Source of the DNA: Bacillota bacterium
GTDB taxonomy: Bacteria; Bacillota; Dehalobacteriia; UBA4068; UBA4997
DNA length: 64,000 nucleotides
Direction of reading: 5' to 3'
Assembly (NCBI GenBank): GCA_021771915.1
Contig: JAETNY010000012.1
Span: forward strand, 1-64,000
In this document: in pieces, positions 48,728 to 58,751 of the stretch
Numbering within the stretch: position 1 is the stretch's first letter
Layout of the letters: each line of letters begins with the position of its first letter
Notes under the pieces: generated by a model
Database searches by the model: none
The model's input: only the letters and a program-made list of their open reading frames with translations
What the model was told of the DNA's origin: nothing
Position numbers and translations under genes: made by a program

Positions 48728-50115
48728 GTGTGAAAAGCAAACAGGTTTTTGTCTGTCAGGAGTGTGGAGCGGTCTTTGCCAAATGGCAAGGCCGCTGCAC
48801 GGCCTGCGGCGCCTGGAATTCTGTGGTTGAAGAAGTTCAGACTGTGGTTGGCGGCGCATCTGCCGCGCCGGCCGGCCGACAAATGATGACTGCCAGCGCA
48901 CCACAGCCGATTGCCAAGGTTTCCATGCAGGAAATTGAGCGTCTGAATGTTGGCAATCTGGATTTGGAAGAATTAAATCTGGTGCTGGGCGGCGGTTTGG
49001 TACCTGGTTCGCTGACGCTGTTGGGCGGCGAGCCAGGCATCGGCAAAAGCACCATTCTGTTGCAGTTGGCGATGGCGGTCAGTCAGCGGCATGGGCGCGT
49101 GCTTTATGTTTCCGGCGAGGAATCCGCGCCCCAGGTGCGCATGCGTGCGGAGCGTCTGGGTACGCTTTCTGACGACCTCTGGCTGCTGACTGAAAATAAT
49201 TTGCAGGTTATTTTACAGCAGGCCGAAGCGCAGGATTGTCGGTTGTTGATTGTGGACTCTATCCAAACGGTGTTTTTGCCGGAGTTGGCTTCCGCGCCGG
49301 GCAGTGTAGCGCAGGTGCGGCAATGCGGCACGGAACTTTTAAAGCTGGCTAAGGCTAATGGTATTGCCGTGGTGCTGGTTGGACATGTTACCAAAGACGG
49401 CAATCTGGCCGGTCCCCGGGTTTTGGAGCATATGGTGGATACCGTGTTATATTTTGAGGGCGACCGCATGGCTAATCTGCGCCTGCTGCGCGCGATTAAG
49501 AACCGTTTTGGCTCCACCAATGAACTGGGCGTTTTTGAGATGACGGAAAGCGGTCTGCATGCCTTGGACGACCCCTCGGCGGTGTTTCTGACGCACCGCG
49601 AGCAGGCGGTTTCCGGTGCGGCAGTGGGCTGTGTGCAGCAGGGCGCGCGGCCGGTGTTGCTGGAAATTCAGGCGCTGACCAGCCCAACCGCCTTTGGCAA
49701 TGCGCGGCGGCTGGCTTCTGGCCTTGATTATAACCGTATGCTGATTATTATTGCCGTGTTGGAAAAAAAGGTTGGCTTAAATTTAAGCAATCAGGATATT
49801 TATGTTAACATAACCGGCGGCTTGCGCGTGGACGATCCGGCCGTGGATTTGGCGGTGGCGGCGGCCATTGCTTCGGCTTATCGGGACCGGCCGCTGCCGG
49901 CGGAGTTGGTGGCTATGGGCGAAATTGGCCTGACGGGTGAGTTGCGCCCGGTCAGCCAGCCGGAACAGCGTTTTCGGGAGGCCGTGCGGCTGGGGTTTGG
50001 CAACGTGGTGGCCGCGCCGTTGAAAAGCGGCGCGGCGGCGGCCAAAAAGCTGGATTTGAAGCTGTATTCGGCCGCTAATTTACAAATTGCATTAAGCTTT
50101 ATGGGGTTAATTTAA
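48724..50115 (+). CDS. radA: DNA repair protein RadA
   Basis: FVCQECGAVFAKWQGRCTACGAWNS; GGEPGIGKSTILLQLA; KNRFGSTNELGVFEM. Confidence 0.97.
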   Translation: MSVKSKQVFVCQECGAVFAKWQGRCTACGAWNSVVEEVQTVVGGASAAPAGRQMMTASAPQPIAKVSMQEIERLNVGNLDLEELNLVLGGGLVPGSLTLLGGEPGIGKSTILLQLAMAVSQRHGRVLYVSGEESAPQVRMRAERLGTLSDDLWLLTENNLQVILQQAEAQDCRLLIVDSIQTVFLPELASAPGSVAQVRQCGTELLKLAKANGIAVVLVGHVTKDGNLAGPRVLEHMVDTVLYFEGDRMANLRLLRAIKNRFGSTNELGVFEMTESGLHALDDPSAVFLTHREQAVSGAAVGCVQQGARPVLLEIQALTSPTAFGNARRLASGLDYNRMLIIIAVLEKKVGLNLSNQDIYVNITGGLRVDDPAVDLAVAAAIASAYRDRPLPAELVAMGEIGLTGELRPVSQPEQRFREAVRLGFGNVVAAPLKSGAAAAKKLDLKLYSAANLQIALSFMGLI

Positions 50116-50120
50116 GAAAT

Positions 50121-50167
50121 AAAAACCGTGCGTTGTCGTTTTTTAAGGAGCGACAGCGCACGGTTTA
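50121..50167 (+). terminator. Intrinsic terminator after radA
   Basis: AACCGTGCGTTGTCG ttttttaaggag CGACAGCGCACGGTTTATT. Confidence 0.75.
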
Positions 50168-50288
50168 TTGCATTACATTTCCATTTACTTATTTCAATTA
50201 TATTTAATTCAGTATAGTCAAATTATTGCCAAAATTTATATTAAAAATAGTTTGCCAGAGTTTTTTGCCCTGATTTTTGATTTTTAGC

Positions 50289-50317
50289 TTGTTTTTTAGC
50301 GTAAATTAGGATATAAT
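50289..50317 (+). promoter_or_regulatory. Promoter of cobalamin operon
   Basis: TTGTTT-N17-TATAAT. Confidence 0.55.
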
Positions 50318-50358
50318 TTTGTTTATTAAGTATATTTGCCACAGGGAGAGGATATTTG

Positions 50359-51864
50359 ATGCAGGGCATTATGATTCAGGGCTGCTCCAGCGACGCCGGC
50401 AAAAGCTATATTGCCACGGCGCTTTGTCGGGTTTTGGCGGATATGGGCTATGATGTATCGCCGTTTAAGAGCCAGAATATGGCCAACAATTCCTATGTGA
50501 CCTGGGACGGCGGCGAGATTGGCCGTGCGCAGGGTGTTCAGGCGGAGGCGGCAAGGGTGCGCCCGGAAACCTATATGAACCCGATTTTGTTGAAACCACA
50601 GCGGGAAAGCGGTTCAGAGGTGGTGTTGTTTGGTCAGGTTTTTAAATCCATGCCCGGCCGTGATTATCATGCCAATTTTACTATGAACGAGGGTTTGCAG
50701 GCCATGCGCCGCGCTTTGGCGCTGATTGAGCAAAAGCATGATATGATTGTGATTGAGGGCGCTGGCAGTCCGGCGGAAGTTAATTTGAACGCTAAAGAGA
50801 TTGTAAATATGCGCGTGGCCAGAGAGGCCGACGTGCCGGTGCTTTTGGTGGTGGATATCAACCGCGGCGGCTCTTTTGCGGCTATTGTGGGTACCTTGCA
50901 GCTTTTGGGTGCAGACCGGGAGCGCGTTAAGGGGCTTATCTTTAATCAGTTCCGCGGCGATTTGTCCTTGTTTGCTGATGGTGTGCGCTGGATTGAGGAA
51001 TATACCGGTATTAAGGTTGTGGGCGTTATGCCCTATCTGGGCGATGTTAATATTGAGGGCGAGGACTCTTTGAGCATTAATTTCCAGCATGTGGCTGCGG
51101 CTCCGCCTGAGCAGACGCTGGAATTGGGAATTGTGCGCCTGCCTTATATTTCTAATCATACGGACATGGAAATTTTTCAGTATGAGGCCGATGTTAACAT
51201 TCGCTTTATTGACGAAAAGCTGGCTAATCTGGACGCTTTTGATGCGATTATTATTCCCGGTACCAAGAGCACGATTGCCGATTTGCAGCATTTGGAGAGT
51301 TGTGGTCTGGCCGATAAACTGCGGCGTTATCAAGGCTTTATCTTTGGCATTTGCGGCGGCTATCAGATTATGGGTCAGGATTTGATTGATGACGACGGCG
51401 TTGATTTTCGGCCGGGCAGTCGTCAACCAGGTTTGGGACTGCTGCCGGTGGTGACACATTTTCAGGGGGAAAAGGCCGTTAGTCAGGTTACGGCGCGCGG
51501 TTCTCACCCTTTGTTGCTTGATATGCCGGTTGATGGTTATGAAATTCATTTGGGGCGCACAGAAATTGTGGCGGCAGATGTACAACCGCTTTGGCGTTTG
51601 GCGGCGGACGCGGCCAGCGAGCATGCAGACGGCGCGGCTACGGCTGATTTGCGGCGTGCCGGCAGTTATTTACATAATGTTTTTCATAACGATAATTTCC
51701 GCACGCTTTGGCTGAATGAGATACGCCGCGCTAAGGGGCTGGCGGAGCGGCCGCTGGTGGATACGCAGGCGCAGAAAGAAATTCAGTATGAACGTCTGGC
51801 TGCTTATGCCAGAAAGTATCTGGATATTGATTATATTATGTCAATTATTAAAAAAGAAATATGA
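50359..51864 (+). CDS. cobQ: Cobyric acid synthase
   Basis: IMIQGCSSDAGKSYIATALCRVLADMGYDVSPFKSQNMANNSYVT. Confidence 0.97.
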   Translation: MQGIMIQGCSSDAGKSYIATALCRVLADMGYDVSPFKSQNMANNSYVTWDGGEIGRAQGVQAEAARVRPETYMNPILLKPQRESGSEVVLFGQVFKSMPGRDYHANFTMNEGLQAMRRALALIEQKHDMIVIEGAGSPAEVNLNAKEIVNMRVAREADVPVLLVVDINRGGSFAAIVGTLQLLGADRERVKGLIFNQFRGDLSLFADGVRWIEEYTGIKVVGVMPYLGDVNIEGEDSLSINFQHVAAAPPEQTLELGIVRLPYISNHTDMEIFQYEADVNIRFIDEKLANLDAFDAIIIPGTKSTIADLQHLESCGLADKLRRYQGFIFGICGGYQIMGQDLIDDDGVDFRPGSRQPGLGLLPVVTHFQGEKAVSQVTARGSHPLLLDMPVDGYEIHLGRTEIVAADVQPLWRLAADAASEHADGAATADLRRAGSYLHNVFHNDNFRTLWLNEIRRAKGLAERPLVDTQAQKEIQYERLAAYARKYLDIDYIMSIIKKEI

Positions 51865-51873
51865 GAGAATAAA

Positions 51874-52836
51874 ATGGCAATTTATTTAAGCTTGTTGCTT
51901 GATTATCTGTTTGGCGACCCTAAATTTCTGCCGCACCCGGTGGCGTTGGTGGGCAGGCTGGTGGCCTTTTATGAAAAACTGTTCTATCCGCAGCGTCGTG
52001 GGCAGTCTTATTTTCGGCAGGGGGTGCTGCTGGTTTTGGCGGTGCTGCTCACGGTGGGGCTGGCACTGGGCGCGCTGCTGATATTGCTGGGAGGCTGGCC
52101 GCTGGTGCAGTTTCTGGTTGGCGTTTATCTGCTGTATGCGGCGCTGGCCTGGCGCTCATTGCAAGTTGAGCCGGGCTATGTGGTTAGCGCGCTGCGTTCC
52201 GGCAACCTGCCCCGGGCGCGCAAAATGCTGTCTTATGTGGTGGGGCGCGATACCGAAAACCTGAATAATCAGCAAATTTTGAAGGCCACGCTGGAAACCA
52301 TTGCGGAAAACACTATTGATGGGGTTCTGGCGCCGTTGTTTTATATGTGTCTGGGTTACTTATGGTTGGGGCTGCCGGGGGCGGTGGTTTTGGCCTGGCT
52401 GTATAAGGCGGTTAACACCATGGATTCCATGGTGGGCTATAAGAATGACCGCTATCGAGAGTTTGGCACCTGTGCGGCGCGGCTGGACGATGTTGCTAAT
52501 CTGTTGCCGGCGCGGCTGGGCGCGATGTTGATGCTGCTGGCCGGGAGCATGCTGGGCTATGACGCGGCCGGCGGCTGGCGCATTTGGCTGCGCGACCGCT
52601 ATGCGCATAAAAGCCCTAACAGCGCACAGTCAGAGAGCGTGCTGGCCGGCCTGTTGGGTTTGCGGCTGGGCGGCCCGGCCTATTACTTTGGCAAGCTGGT
52701 GGTTAAGCCCACGATTGGCGACGAGCGGCGTGCGCCGCAGCTGGCGGATTATGACAAAGCCTGCCGGGTGTTGAACTGGAGCGTTATTCTGGCCGCAGTG
52801 ATTTTCAGCTTCTGTTATTTGTGGTCTAAAATTTAA
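51874..52836 (+). CDS. cbiB: Adenosylcobinamide-phosphate synthase
   Basis: LLLDYLFGDPKFLPHPVALVGRL...ENTIDGVLAPLFY. Confidence 0.96.
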   Translation: MAIYLSLLLDYLFGDPKFLPHPVALVGRLVAFYEKLFYPQRRGQSYFRQGVLLVLAVLLTVGLALGALLILLGGWPLVQFLVGVYLLYAALAWRSLQVEPGYVVSALRSGNLPRARKMLSYVVGRDTENLNNQQILKATLETIAENTIDGVLAPLFYMCLGYLWLGLPGAVVLAWLYKAVNTMDSMVGYKNDRYREFGTCAARLDDVANLLPARLGAMLMLLAGSMLGYDAAGGWRIWLRDRYAHKSPNSAQSESVLAGLLGLRLGGPAYYFGKLVVKPTIGDERRAPQLADYDKACRVLNWSVILAAVIFSFCYLWSKI

Positions 52837-52881
52837 TTATAATAGAATGTAAAATATTTTGTGAGAAAAGAGAGGCGTAAT

Positions 52882-53529
52882 ATGACGGAAATTACCATTA
52901 TTGAGCCGCAGCTGATTGAGGGCCGCAGCTTTGAGATTATATCGGAAATTTTGGGCGAGCGTTTGCAGCAAATCCCTGCCGAGCAGCAGGGCATTGTTAA
53001 GCGCGTTATTCATACCAGCGCGGATTTTGATTATGCTGATAATCTGCTGTTCAGCGAGGGCGCAGTGTCGTCAGCGCTGGCGGCTTTGCGCGGCGGCTGC
53101 ACGGTGGTTACGGATACGCGCATGGCTTATGCCGGCATTAACCGGCGCAATCTGGAGCGGCTGGGTTCGGCCAAAAACTGTTATATCGACGCGCCGGAGG
53201 TGGCGGAGCAGGCCAAAGCCCGGGGCGTTACCCGGGCGGCGGTGGCCATGCAGCAGGCGGCGGCGCAGACCGAAAACCGGATTTTTGCGGTTGGTAATGC
53301 GCCCACAGCTCTGTTGGCGTTGCGCGATTTAATTCTGGCTGATAAATTGCAGCCGGCGCTGGTGGTTGGCGTACCTGTGGGTTTTGTTAACGTGGTGGAG
53401 GCCAAGGAGTTGTTCTGGCAGCTGGCGCAGGAGCGTAATATTCCCTGCATTATCGCTCAGGGACGCAAGGGCGGCAGCAATGTGGCGGCGGCGATTATTA
53501 ACGCGCTGATGCTGGCGGCGCTGGCTTAA
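52882..53529 (+). CDS. cbiC: Precorrin-8X / cobalt-precorrin-8 methylmutase
   Basis: SFEIISEILGERL...VKRVIHTSADFDYADNLLFS...GRKGGSNVAAAIINALM. Confidence 0.96.
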   Translation: MTEITIIEPQLIEGRSFEIISEILGERLQQIPAEQQGIVKRVIHTSADFDYADNLLFSEGAVSSALAALRGGCTVVTDTRMAYAGINRRNLERLGSAKNCYIDAPEVAEQAKARGVTRAAVAMQQAAAQTENRIFAVGNAPTALLALRDLILADKLQPALVVGVPVGFVNVVEAKELFWQLAQERNIPCIIAQGRKGGSNVAAAIINALMLAALA

Positions 53530-53558
53530 GGCGGCCGGCGTTGCGATGGGTATTATTC

Positions 53559-54737
53559 ATGAAAAATAATCTGGAAAACAGGGTTGACGTTGGTTATGTG
53601 GACGTTGGCGGCAAGCGGCTGCGCCGAGGATATACAACCGGCACCTGCGCGGCGGCGGCGGCCACGGCGGCGGCTTATATGGCGTTGCATGACTGTCGGC
53701 TGCAAGAAGTTTTGGTGCAGTTACCGGGCACGGGAGCGGCCGACGACCCAACGGAGTTGCGTCTGCCCCTGGCCGAGGCGGAATGGCGCGCGGCGGAACG
53801 CTGGGCGCGGGCGGCGGTTACCAAGGACGGCGGCGACGACCCGGATATTACCACCGGGCTTAACATTTGGGCGGAGGTGCGCCTGAATGATATGGGTGAA
53901 ATAACGGTTGACGGCGGCCGCGGCGTTGGCCGAGCCACGCTGCCCGGCTTAAAGGTGGCGGTTGGTCAGGCGGCGATTAACCCGGTGCCGCGCGCTATGA
54001 TTGCCCAAAATGTACGGGCGGTTCTGCCGCCGGGCTGCGGCGCGGAGATTATTATTTTCGCACCGGGCGGCGAGAATTTGGCACGGCGCACCTTTAATCC
54101 GCGGCTGGGCATTGAGGGCGGTCTTTCCATTTTAGGCAGTACCGGCATTGTCAATCCGATGTCAGAGGAGGCTTTAAAAGAAAGTTTGCGGCTGGAGTTA
54201 CGCGTGCTGGCCGCTAAGGGTTACCAGACGGCGCTTTTCGCCTTTGGCAATTATGGCCTGCAATTTCTGCGCGATAAGCAGATTAATGAAGCGCAGGTTA
54301 TCAAAATCAGCAATTATCTGGGTTTTATGCTGGACGAAGCCCGGCAGCTGGGCATTAAGCGGCTGATTATCATTGGGCATATCGGCAAGCTGGTGAAGGT
54401 CAGCGCCGGTATTTTCAACACGCACAGTCGCAATGCGGACGCGCGTATGGAGATAATTACAGCTTATGCGGCTTTGGCCGGGGCGGAGCCGTCATTGCTG
54501 GCGCAGCTTTATCAGTGTAAAACCACCTCGGCGGCGGTTGACCTGCTGGATATGGCCGGGGGTGAGTTGGCGGCGGCAGTTTATCGGCGGATTACCGAGA
54601 ATACGGCCAGTCGGGCCGCGGCTTATACTTATGATGAGATTACTGTCGGCGCGCTGTTGTTTGGCGACGCTAACCGGCTGCTGCATATGGAGCCGCAGGC
54701 CGCGGAACTTTTAAAGGAGTTGAAGCTAAATGACTAA
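53559..54737 (+). CDS. cbiD: Cobalt-precorrin-5B C1-methyltransferase
   Basis: LRRGYTTGTCAAAAATAAAYMAL...VGRATLPGLKVAVGQAAINPVPRAMI. Confidence 0.96.
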   Translation: MKNNLENRVDVGYVDVGGKRLRRGYTTGTCAAAAATAAAYMALHDCRLQEVLVQLPGTGAADDPTELRLPLAEAEWRAAERWARAAVTKDGGDDPDITTGLNIWAEVRLNDMGEITVDGGRGVGRATLPGLKVAVGQAAINPVPRAMIAQNVRAVLPPGCGAEIIIFAPGGENLARRTFNPRLGIEGGLSILGSTGIVNPMSEEALKESLRLELRVLAAKGYQTALFAFGNYGLQFLRDKQINEAQVIKISNYLGFMLDEARQLGIKRLIIIGHIGKLVKVSAGIFNTHSRNADARMEIITAYAALAGAEPSLLAQLYQCKTTSAAVDLLDMAGGELAAAVYRRITENTASRAAAYTYDEITVGALLFGDANRLLHMEPQAAELLKELKLND

Positions 54738-55956
54738 TACGCCTTATATTATCGGCATTGGTCCCGGCCAGTCGGATTATATTTATCCGCTGGCGGCGCA
54801 GCTGATTGCGCAGGCGGAGGTTTTAATCGGCGGCCGGCGCAATCTGGCGGAACTGGCGCAGCCCGGTCAGGAAACGCTGGTAATCGACCGGGGGCTGGCG
54901 GCCGTGGCGGAATATATCGGCCAAAACTGGCAGAGCCGGCGGCTGGTGGTGCTGGCCAGCGGCGATACCAGCCTGTTCAGCGTGCGCGCGTATCTGCAAA
55001 AACGATTGCCGCAGGTGCCGTTTACTGTATTGCCGGGTATAAGTTCGCTGCAATACTTGTTGGCGCGGCGCGGCCTGAACCTGAATGAACTGAAAATTAT
55101 TACGCTGCATGGCAGTAATAGCGCCAATTTGCTAAATACCGTCATGCGCGAGCGCTGTACGGCCATTTTCACCGGCGGCGAGAACTCGCCCCAGGCGATT
55201 GCCGGCCGTTTGCAGGCATTGGACTTTGCGGAACTGACGCTGACGGTGGGCGAAAATCTTTCCTATCCTGATGAACGCGTTACCAGCGGTACGCCGCAGC
55301 AGATTGCCGCCGGGCGGTTTGCGGATTTGAGCCTGATGCTGGTGGAAAACGCCGCGCCGCAATGCCGACCCTGGCCGTATTTGCCGGTGGGGCTGCCGGA
55401 CGAATTGTTCAAGCGCCATGTAGGGGAAAAGGCGGTGCCGATGACCAAAAGCGAGGTGCGCGCTATTATCACCAGCAAACTGCGGCTGAAGGAGAACTCG
55501 CGGCTGCTGGAAATTGGCGCCGGAACTGGCTCGGTGACGATTGAAGCCGCTTTGGCGGCGCATGACGGCCGGGTTTGGGCGCTGGAGAAGAACCCGGCCG
55601 CGGTTGAAACCTGTCGCGCTAATATTGCCAGGTTTGGGCTGGATAATATTACCCTGCTGGAGGGCGCCGCGCCGGAGGCTATCCCGGACGAGGTTTTTGA
55701 CCGGGTGTTTATCGGCGGCAGCGGTGGCAATATGGCGGATATTGTGGCGCGCGTGCTGCGTCAAAACGCGCCTTTGCGGATTGTTATTTCCGCAATTACG
55801 CTGGAATCGGTCAGCGAAGCGCTGGCGGCGCTGAAGCAGGGCGGCGGCCATAATCTGGAGATTGTGCAGGCGGCGGTGGCGCGCAGTAAGCCGGCCGGCT
55901 CCAAGCATTTGATGATGGGACTGAACCCAATCACCATAATAGCGGCTGATTTTTAA
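54730..55956 (+). CDS. cbiET: Fused cobalt-precorrin-7 C5-methyltransferase / cobalt-precorrin-6B C15-methyltransferase (CbiE-CbiT)
   Basis: N-terminal IGIGPGQSDYIYPLA tetrapyrrole methylase; C-terminal LLEIGAGTGSVTIEAAL. Confidence 0.95.
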   Translation: MTNTPYIIGIGPGQSDYIYPLAAQLIAQAEVLIGGRRNLAELAQPGQETLVIDRGLAAVAEYIGQNWQSRRLVVLASGDTSLFSVRAYLQKRLPQVPFTVLPGISSLQYLLARRGLNLNELKIITLHGSNSANLLNTVMRERCTAIFTGGENSPQAIAGRLQALDFAELTLTVGENLSYPDERVTSGTPQQIAAGRFADLSLMLVENAAPQCRPWPYLPVGLPDELFKRHVGEKAVPMTKSEVRAIITSKLRLKENSRLLEIGAGTGSVTIEAALAAHDGRVWALEKNPAAVETCRANIARFGLDNITLLEGAAPEAIPDEVFDRVFIGGSGGNMADIVARVLRQNAPLRIVISAITLESVSEALAALKQGGGHNLEIVQAAVARSKPAGSKHLMMGLNPITIIAADF

Positions 55957-56039
55957 GATATTGACATTTTTAGGATATTGATAATGGTATAGAGATTGCT
56001 GCTATTAAAAGCATATATATAATAAAAGAGATTGATACA

Positions 56040-57164
56040 ATGGTTTGTCAGGATTATAAAAAAATAGCGATAATTGCTCTGACGCGCGGCGGCTGCCGGA
56101 CGGCTCTGCGGCTGGGCGGTCTGCTGCCCGGGGCGGACGTGTATCTGAAAGCCGGGGCGCTGGCGGCCGAGGAGGAGTCAACGGCCGGAGTTAAATATTT
56201 TTCGCAAAGGCTGGCGGATTTAATAGCTGAAATTTATGGCCGCTATCAGGGCTTTGTGATGATTATGGCGGCTGGCATTGTGTTTCGCACTTTTGCGCCT
56301 TATGTTGTGCATAAAAGTCAGGATTCGGCGGTAGTGGTGCTGGACGAGCAGGCGCATTTTGCGATTAGCCTGCTGGCCGGTCATTTGGGCGGCGCTAACC
56401 AGCTGGCGCGCGAGGTTGCGGAGCGCTGGGGCAAGCCGGACGGCGTGTCCTGTCAGGCGGTGATTACCACGGCCACCGATGTGCGCCAGAAGCCGGCCTT
56501 TGATTTGCTGGCGCAGGCCAATAACTGCCATATTGCTAATCTATCGGAGTTGAAATATATCAGCTCCGCGCTGGTAAACGGCGGCCGGGTGGCGTTTTTG
56601 TCTGATTTGGACGTTGTTGGCGCGCCGCCGGAAGTTGTAATCTGCGCTGCTGATGATGAACATTCGCCCTGCCCGGATTTGGTGGTGGCAAGCCCTTATT
56701 TGCTTAAGCCGCAGTCTTTGCCGTGGGCGGAGCATATCTTGCATTTAATACCACGCGTGATAACGCTGGGCGTGGGCTGTAAGCGCGGCACGGAGCCGGC
56801 CGCTTTGCAGCAGGCAGCGGCGGATTTTCTGGCTAAAAACGGCGTGGAGCCACGGGCGCTTTGCCAGATTGCTTCTATTGATTTGAAAAAGGACGAGCCG
56901 GCTATTTTGGCGCTGACCGAGCATTATAAAACGCCGTTTGTGACATATACGGCGGAGGAACTGCGGCAGGAGGCGGCCAAACTGCCCGGAGGGCGGCAAT
57001 CGGATTTTGTGCGCAGGACGGTCGGCACGCCAGGCGTGGCGGAGCCGGCGGCTTTGCTGGCGGCCGGCGGTATGGACATAGCCAGACTGATTGATGGCAA
57101 GACTGTTTATCCTGGTATTACATTAAGTTTGGCGCTTGATACTAGGCAAGTATTTAAATTTTAA
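56040..57164 (+). CDS. cbiG: Cobalt-precorrin-5A hydrolase
   Basis: GFVMIMAAGIVFRTFAPYVVHKSQDSAVVVLDEQAHFAISLLAGHLGGANQLA; LGVGCKRGTE. Confidence 0.96.
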   Translation: MVCQDYKKIAIIALTRGGCRTALRLGGLLPGADVYLKAGALAAEEESTAGVKYFSQRLADLIAEIYGRYQGFVMIMAAGIVFRTFAPYVVHKSQDSAVVVLDEQAHFAISLLAGHLGGANQLAREVAERWGKPDGVSCQAVITTATDVRQKPAFDLLAQANNCHIANLSELKYISSALVNGGRVAFLSDLDVVGAPPEVVICAADDEHSPCPDLVVASPYLLKPQSLPWAEHILHLIPRVITLGVGCKRGTEPAALQQAAADFLAKNGVEPRALCQIASIDLKKDEPAILALTEHYKTPFVTYTAEELRQEAAKLPGGRQSDFVRRTVGTPGVAEPAALLAAGGMDIARLIDGKTVYPGITLSLALDTRQVFKF

Positions 57165-57193
57165 ATATGCAAGTTTTAGGAGTGGAATTTGAT

Positions 57194-57970
57194 ATGCAGA
57201 AATTTTATGTGGTGGGCATTGGCCCCGGCAGTCCGGAACAGCTTACGCCGCAGGCCAGAGAAGCGCTGGCACAGGCGGATATTATCGCTGGTTATGGTAC
57301 CTATGTTAAGCTGGTGCAGCCGCTTTTTCCGGAGAAAGAATATTTGCAGACGGGCATGACGGGCGAGGTTAAGCGCTGTCAGCTGGCTTTGGCGCAGGCA
57401 CAGGCCGGGCGCACGGTGGCTATGATTAGCAGCGGCGACGCCGGGGTTTATGGTATGGCTGGGCTGGTTTTGCAGCTGGCGGCGGAAATCTGCCCGGAGG
57501 TTGAAGTGGTACCAGTGCCGGGGATTACGGCGGCTTCTTCCGGCGCGGCACTTTTGGGCGCGCCTTTGATGCACGATTTTGCGGTTATCAGCCTGTCTGA
57601 CCGCCTGACCCCCTGGGAGAAAATTGCCCGGCGCTTAAAGGCGGCGGCGGAAGCCGATTTTTGTCTGGTGCTTTACAATCCGCGCAGTCATGGCCGGCCG
57701 GAGTTGCTGGCGCGTGCCCGGCAGTTGATTATGGAGCATAAAGAGGGCGAGCAGGTTGGCCAAACGCCGGTGGGCATTGTGAAAAATATCGGTCGTTCTG
57801 GTGAGCAGACCATTGTAACCACGCTGGCGGATTTGGACGAGGAACTTGTGGATATGTTCTCCACAGTGTTTATCGGCAACAGCCAGACCTACATACAGGA
57901 AACGCCGGCTGGCCCCAAAATTGTTACGCCCCGTGGTTATTTGCCGCAGGATAACGGTGAGCAGGCATGA
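57194..57970 (+). CDS. cbiH: Precorrin-3B / cobalt-precorrin-3 C17-methyltransferase
   Basis: FYVVGIGPGSPEQLTPQAREALAQADIIAGYGTYVKLVQPLF...MISSGDAGVYGMAGL. Confidence 0.95.
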   Translation: MQKFYVVGIGPGSPEQLTPQAREALAQADIIAGYGTYVKLVQPLFPEKEYLQTGMTGEVKRCQLALAQAQAGRTVAMISSGDAGVYGMAGLVLQLAAEICPEVEVVPVPGITAASSGAALLGAPLMHDFAVISLSDRLTPWEKIARRLKAAAEADFCLVLYNPRSHGRPELLARARQLIMEHKEGEQVGQTPVGIVKNIGRSGEQTIVTTLADLDEELVDMFSTVFIGNSQTYIQETPAGPKIVTPRGYLPQDNGEQA

Positions 57971-58737
57971 CGCGCCTGCTGGTTGTGGCCGGCACGGCGG
58001 ACGCGGCGGAGTTTATTGCCGCCCAGCCGCCGGAGACGGAAATTCTGGCAACCACTTTCAGCCAGCTGGGGGCGGAATGTATTGCGCCCCGGCCGGGGCT
58101 GCGTCTGCAATCCGGCGCTTTGGACGCGGCCGCCTTTCAGCAGCTGTTGGCCGAGGTTAAACCAGATTGGCTGGTGGATTTAAGCCACCCCTTTGCGGTG
58201 GAGGTCAGCCAGAACGCCAGAAACGCGGCGGCGGCCTGTAATGTGCCTTATCTGCGCTATGAGCGGCAGACTTTGGCCGATGAGCCGGGCGGAGCAATTT
58301 GGCATTTTCCTGATTTTGCCGCGGCGGCGGCGGCCTGTCAGCAGATAGAGGGCAATATTCTGTTGACGATTGGCAGTAAAAATCTGTCTTATTTTGCGTC
58401 CCTGCCGGATTTTCACCAGCGTTTTTACTTGCGCGTGCTGGCGGAAAGCCGTATTTTGCAGGAACTGGAGGCATTGCAGATTGACCCCGGACATGTTTTC
58501 GCCATGAAAGGCGTGGCCAGCGCGGAACTGAATGTTGCCCTGGCCAGACAGTGCCGGGCGGCGGCCATTGTTTCCAAAGACAGCGGCGCGGCCGGCGGTC
58601 TGCCGGAAAAAATGCAGGCGGCGGCGGAACTGCATATTCCTCTGCTGTTGATAGACCGGCCGGCGGTGCAAAATCAGTCTGCCGCGGCAGTTTTTAACAG
58701 TCTGGCGGAACTTAACCGCTATATTAACCAGCAATAG
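57967..58737 (+). CDS. cbiJ: Precorrin-6A / cobalt-precorrin-6A reductase
   Basis: LLVVAGTADAAEFIA...VDLSHPFAVEVSQNARNAAAACNVPYLRYER...SKDSGAAGGLPEKMQAA. Confidence 0.94.
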   Translation: MTRLLVVAGTADAAEFIAAQPPETEILATTFSQLGAECIAPRPGLRLQSGALDAAAFQQLLAEVKPDWLVDLSHPFAVEVSQNARNAAAACNVPYLRYERQTLADEPGGAIWHFPDFAAAAAACQQIEGNILLTIGSKNLSYFASLPDFHQRFYLRVLAESRILQELEALQIDPGHVFAMKGVASAELNVALARQCRAAAIVSKDSGAAGGLPEKMQAAAELHIPLLLIDRPAVQNQSAAAVFNSLAELNRYINQQ

Positions 58738-58751
58738 GGAGGGCGAGAGAT

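Noticed and set aside
50116-50358. Possible cobalamin riboswitch before cobQ
   Set aside because: Only a weak GCCACAG-like string close to the start codon; no B12-box or space for the full aptamer could be recognised by eye
50614-51624. 336-aa minus-strand ORF opposite cobQ
   Set aside because: Antisense artefact, no RBS context or domain
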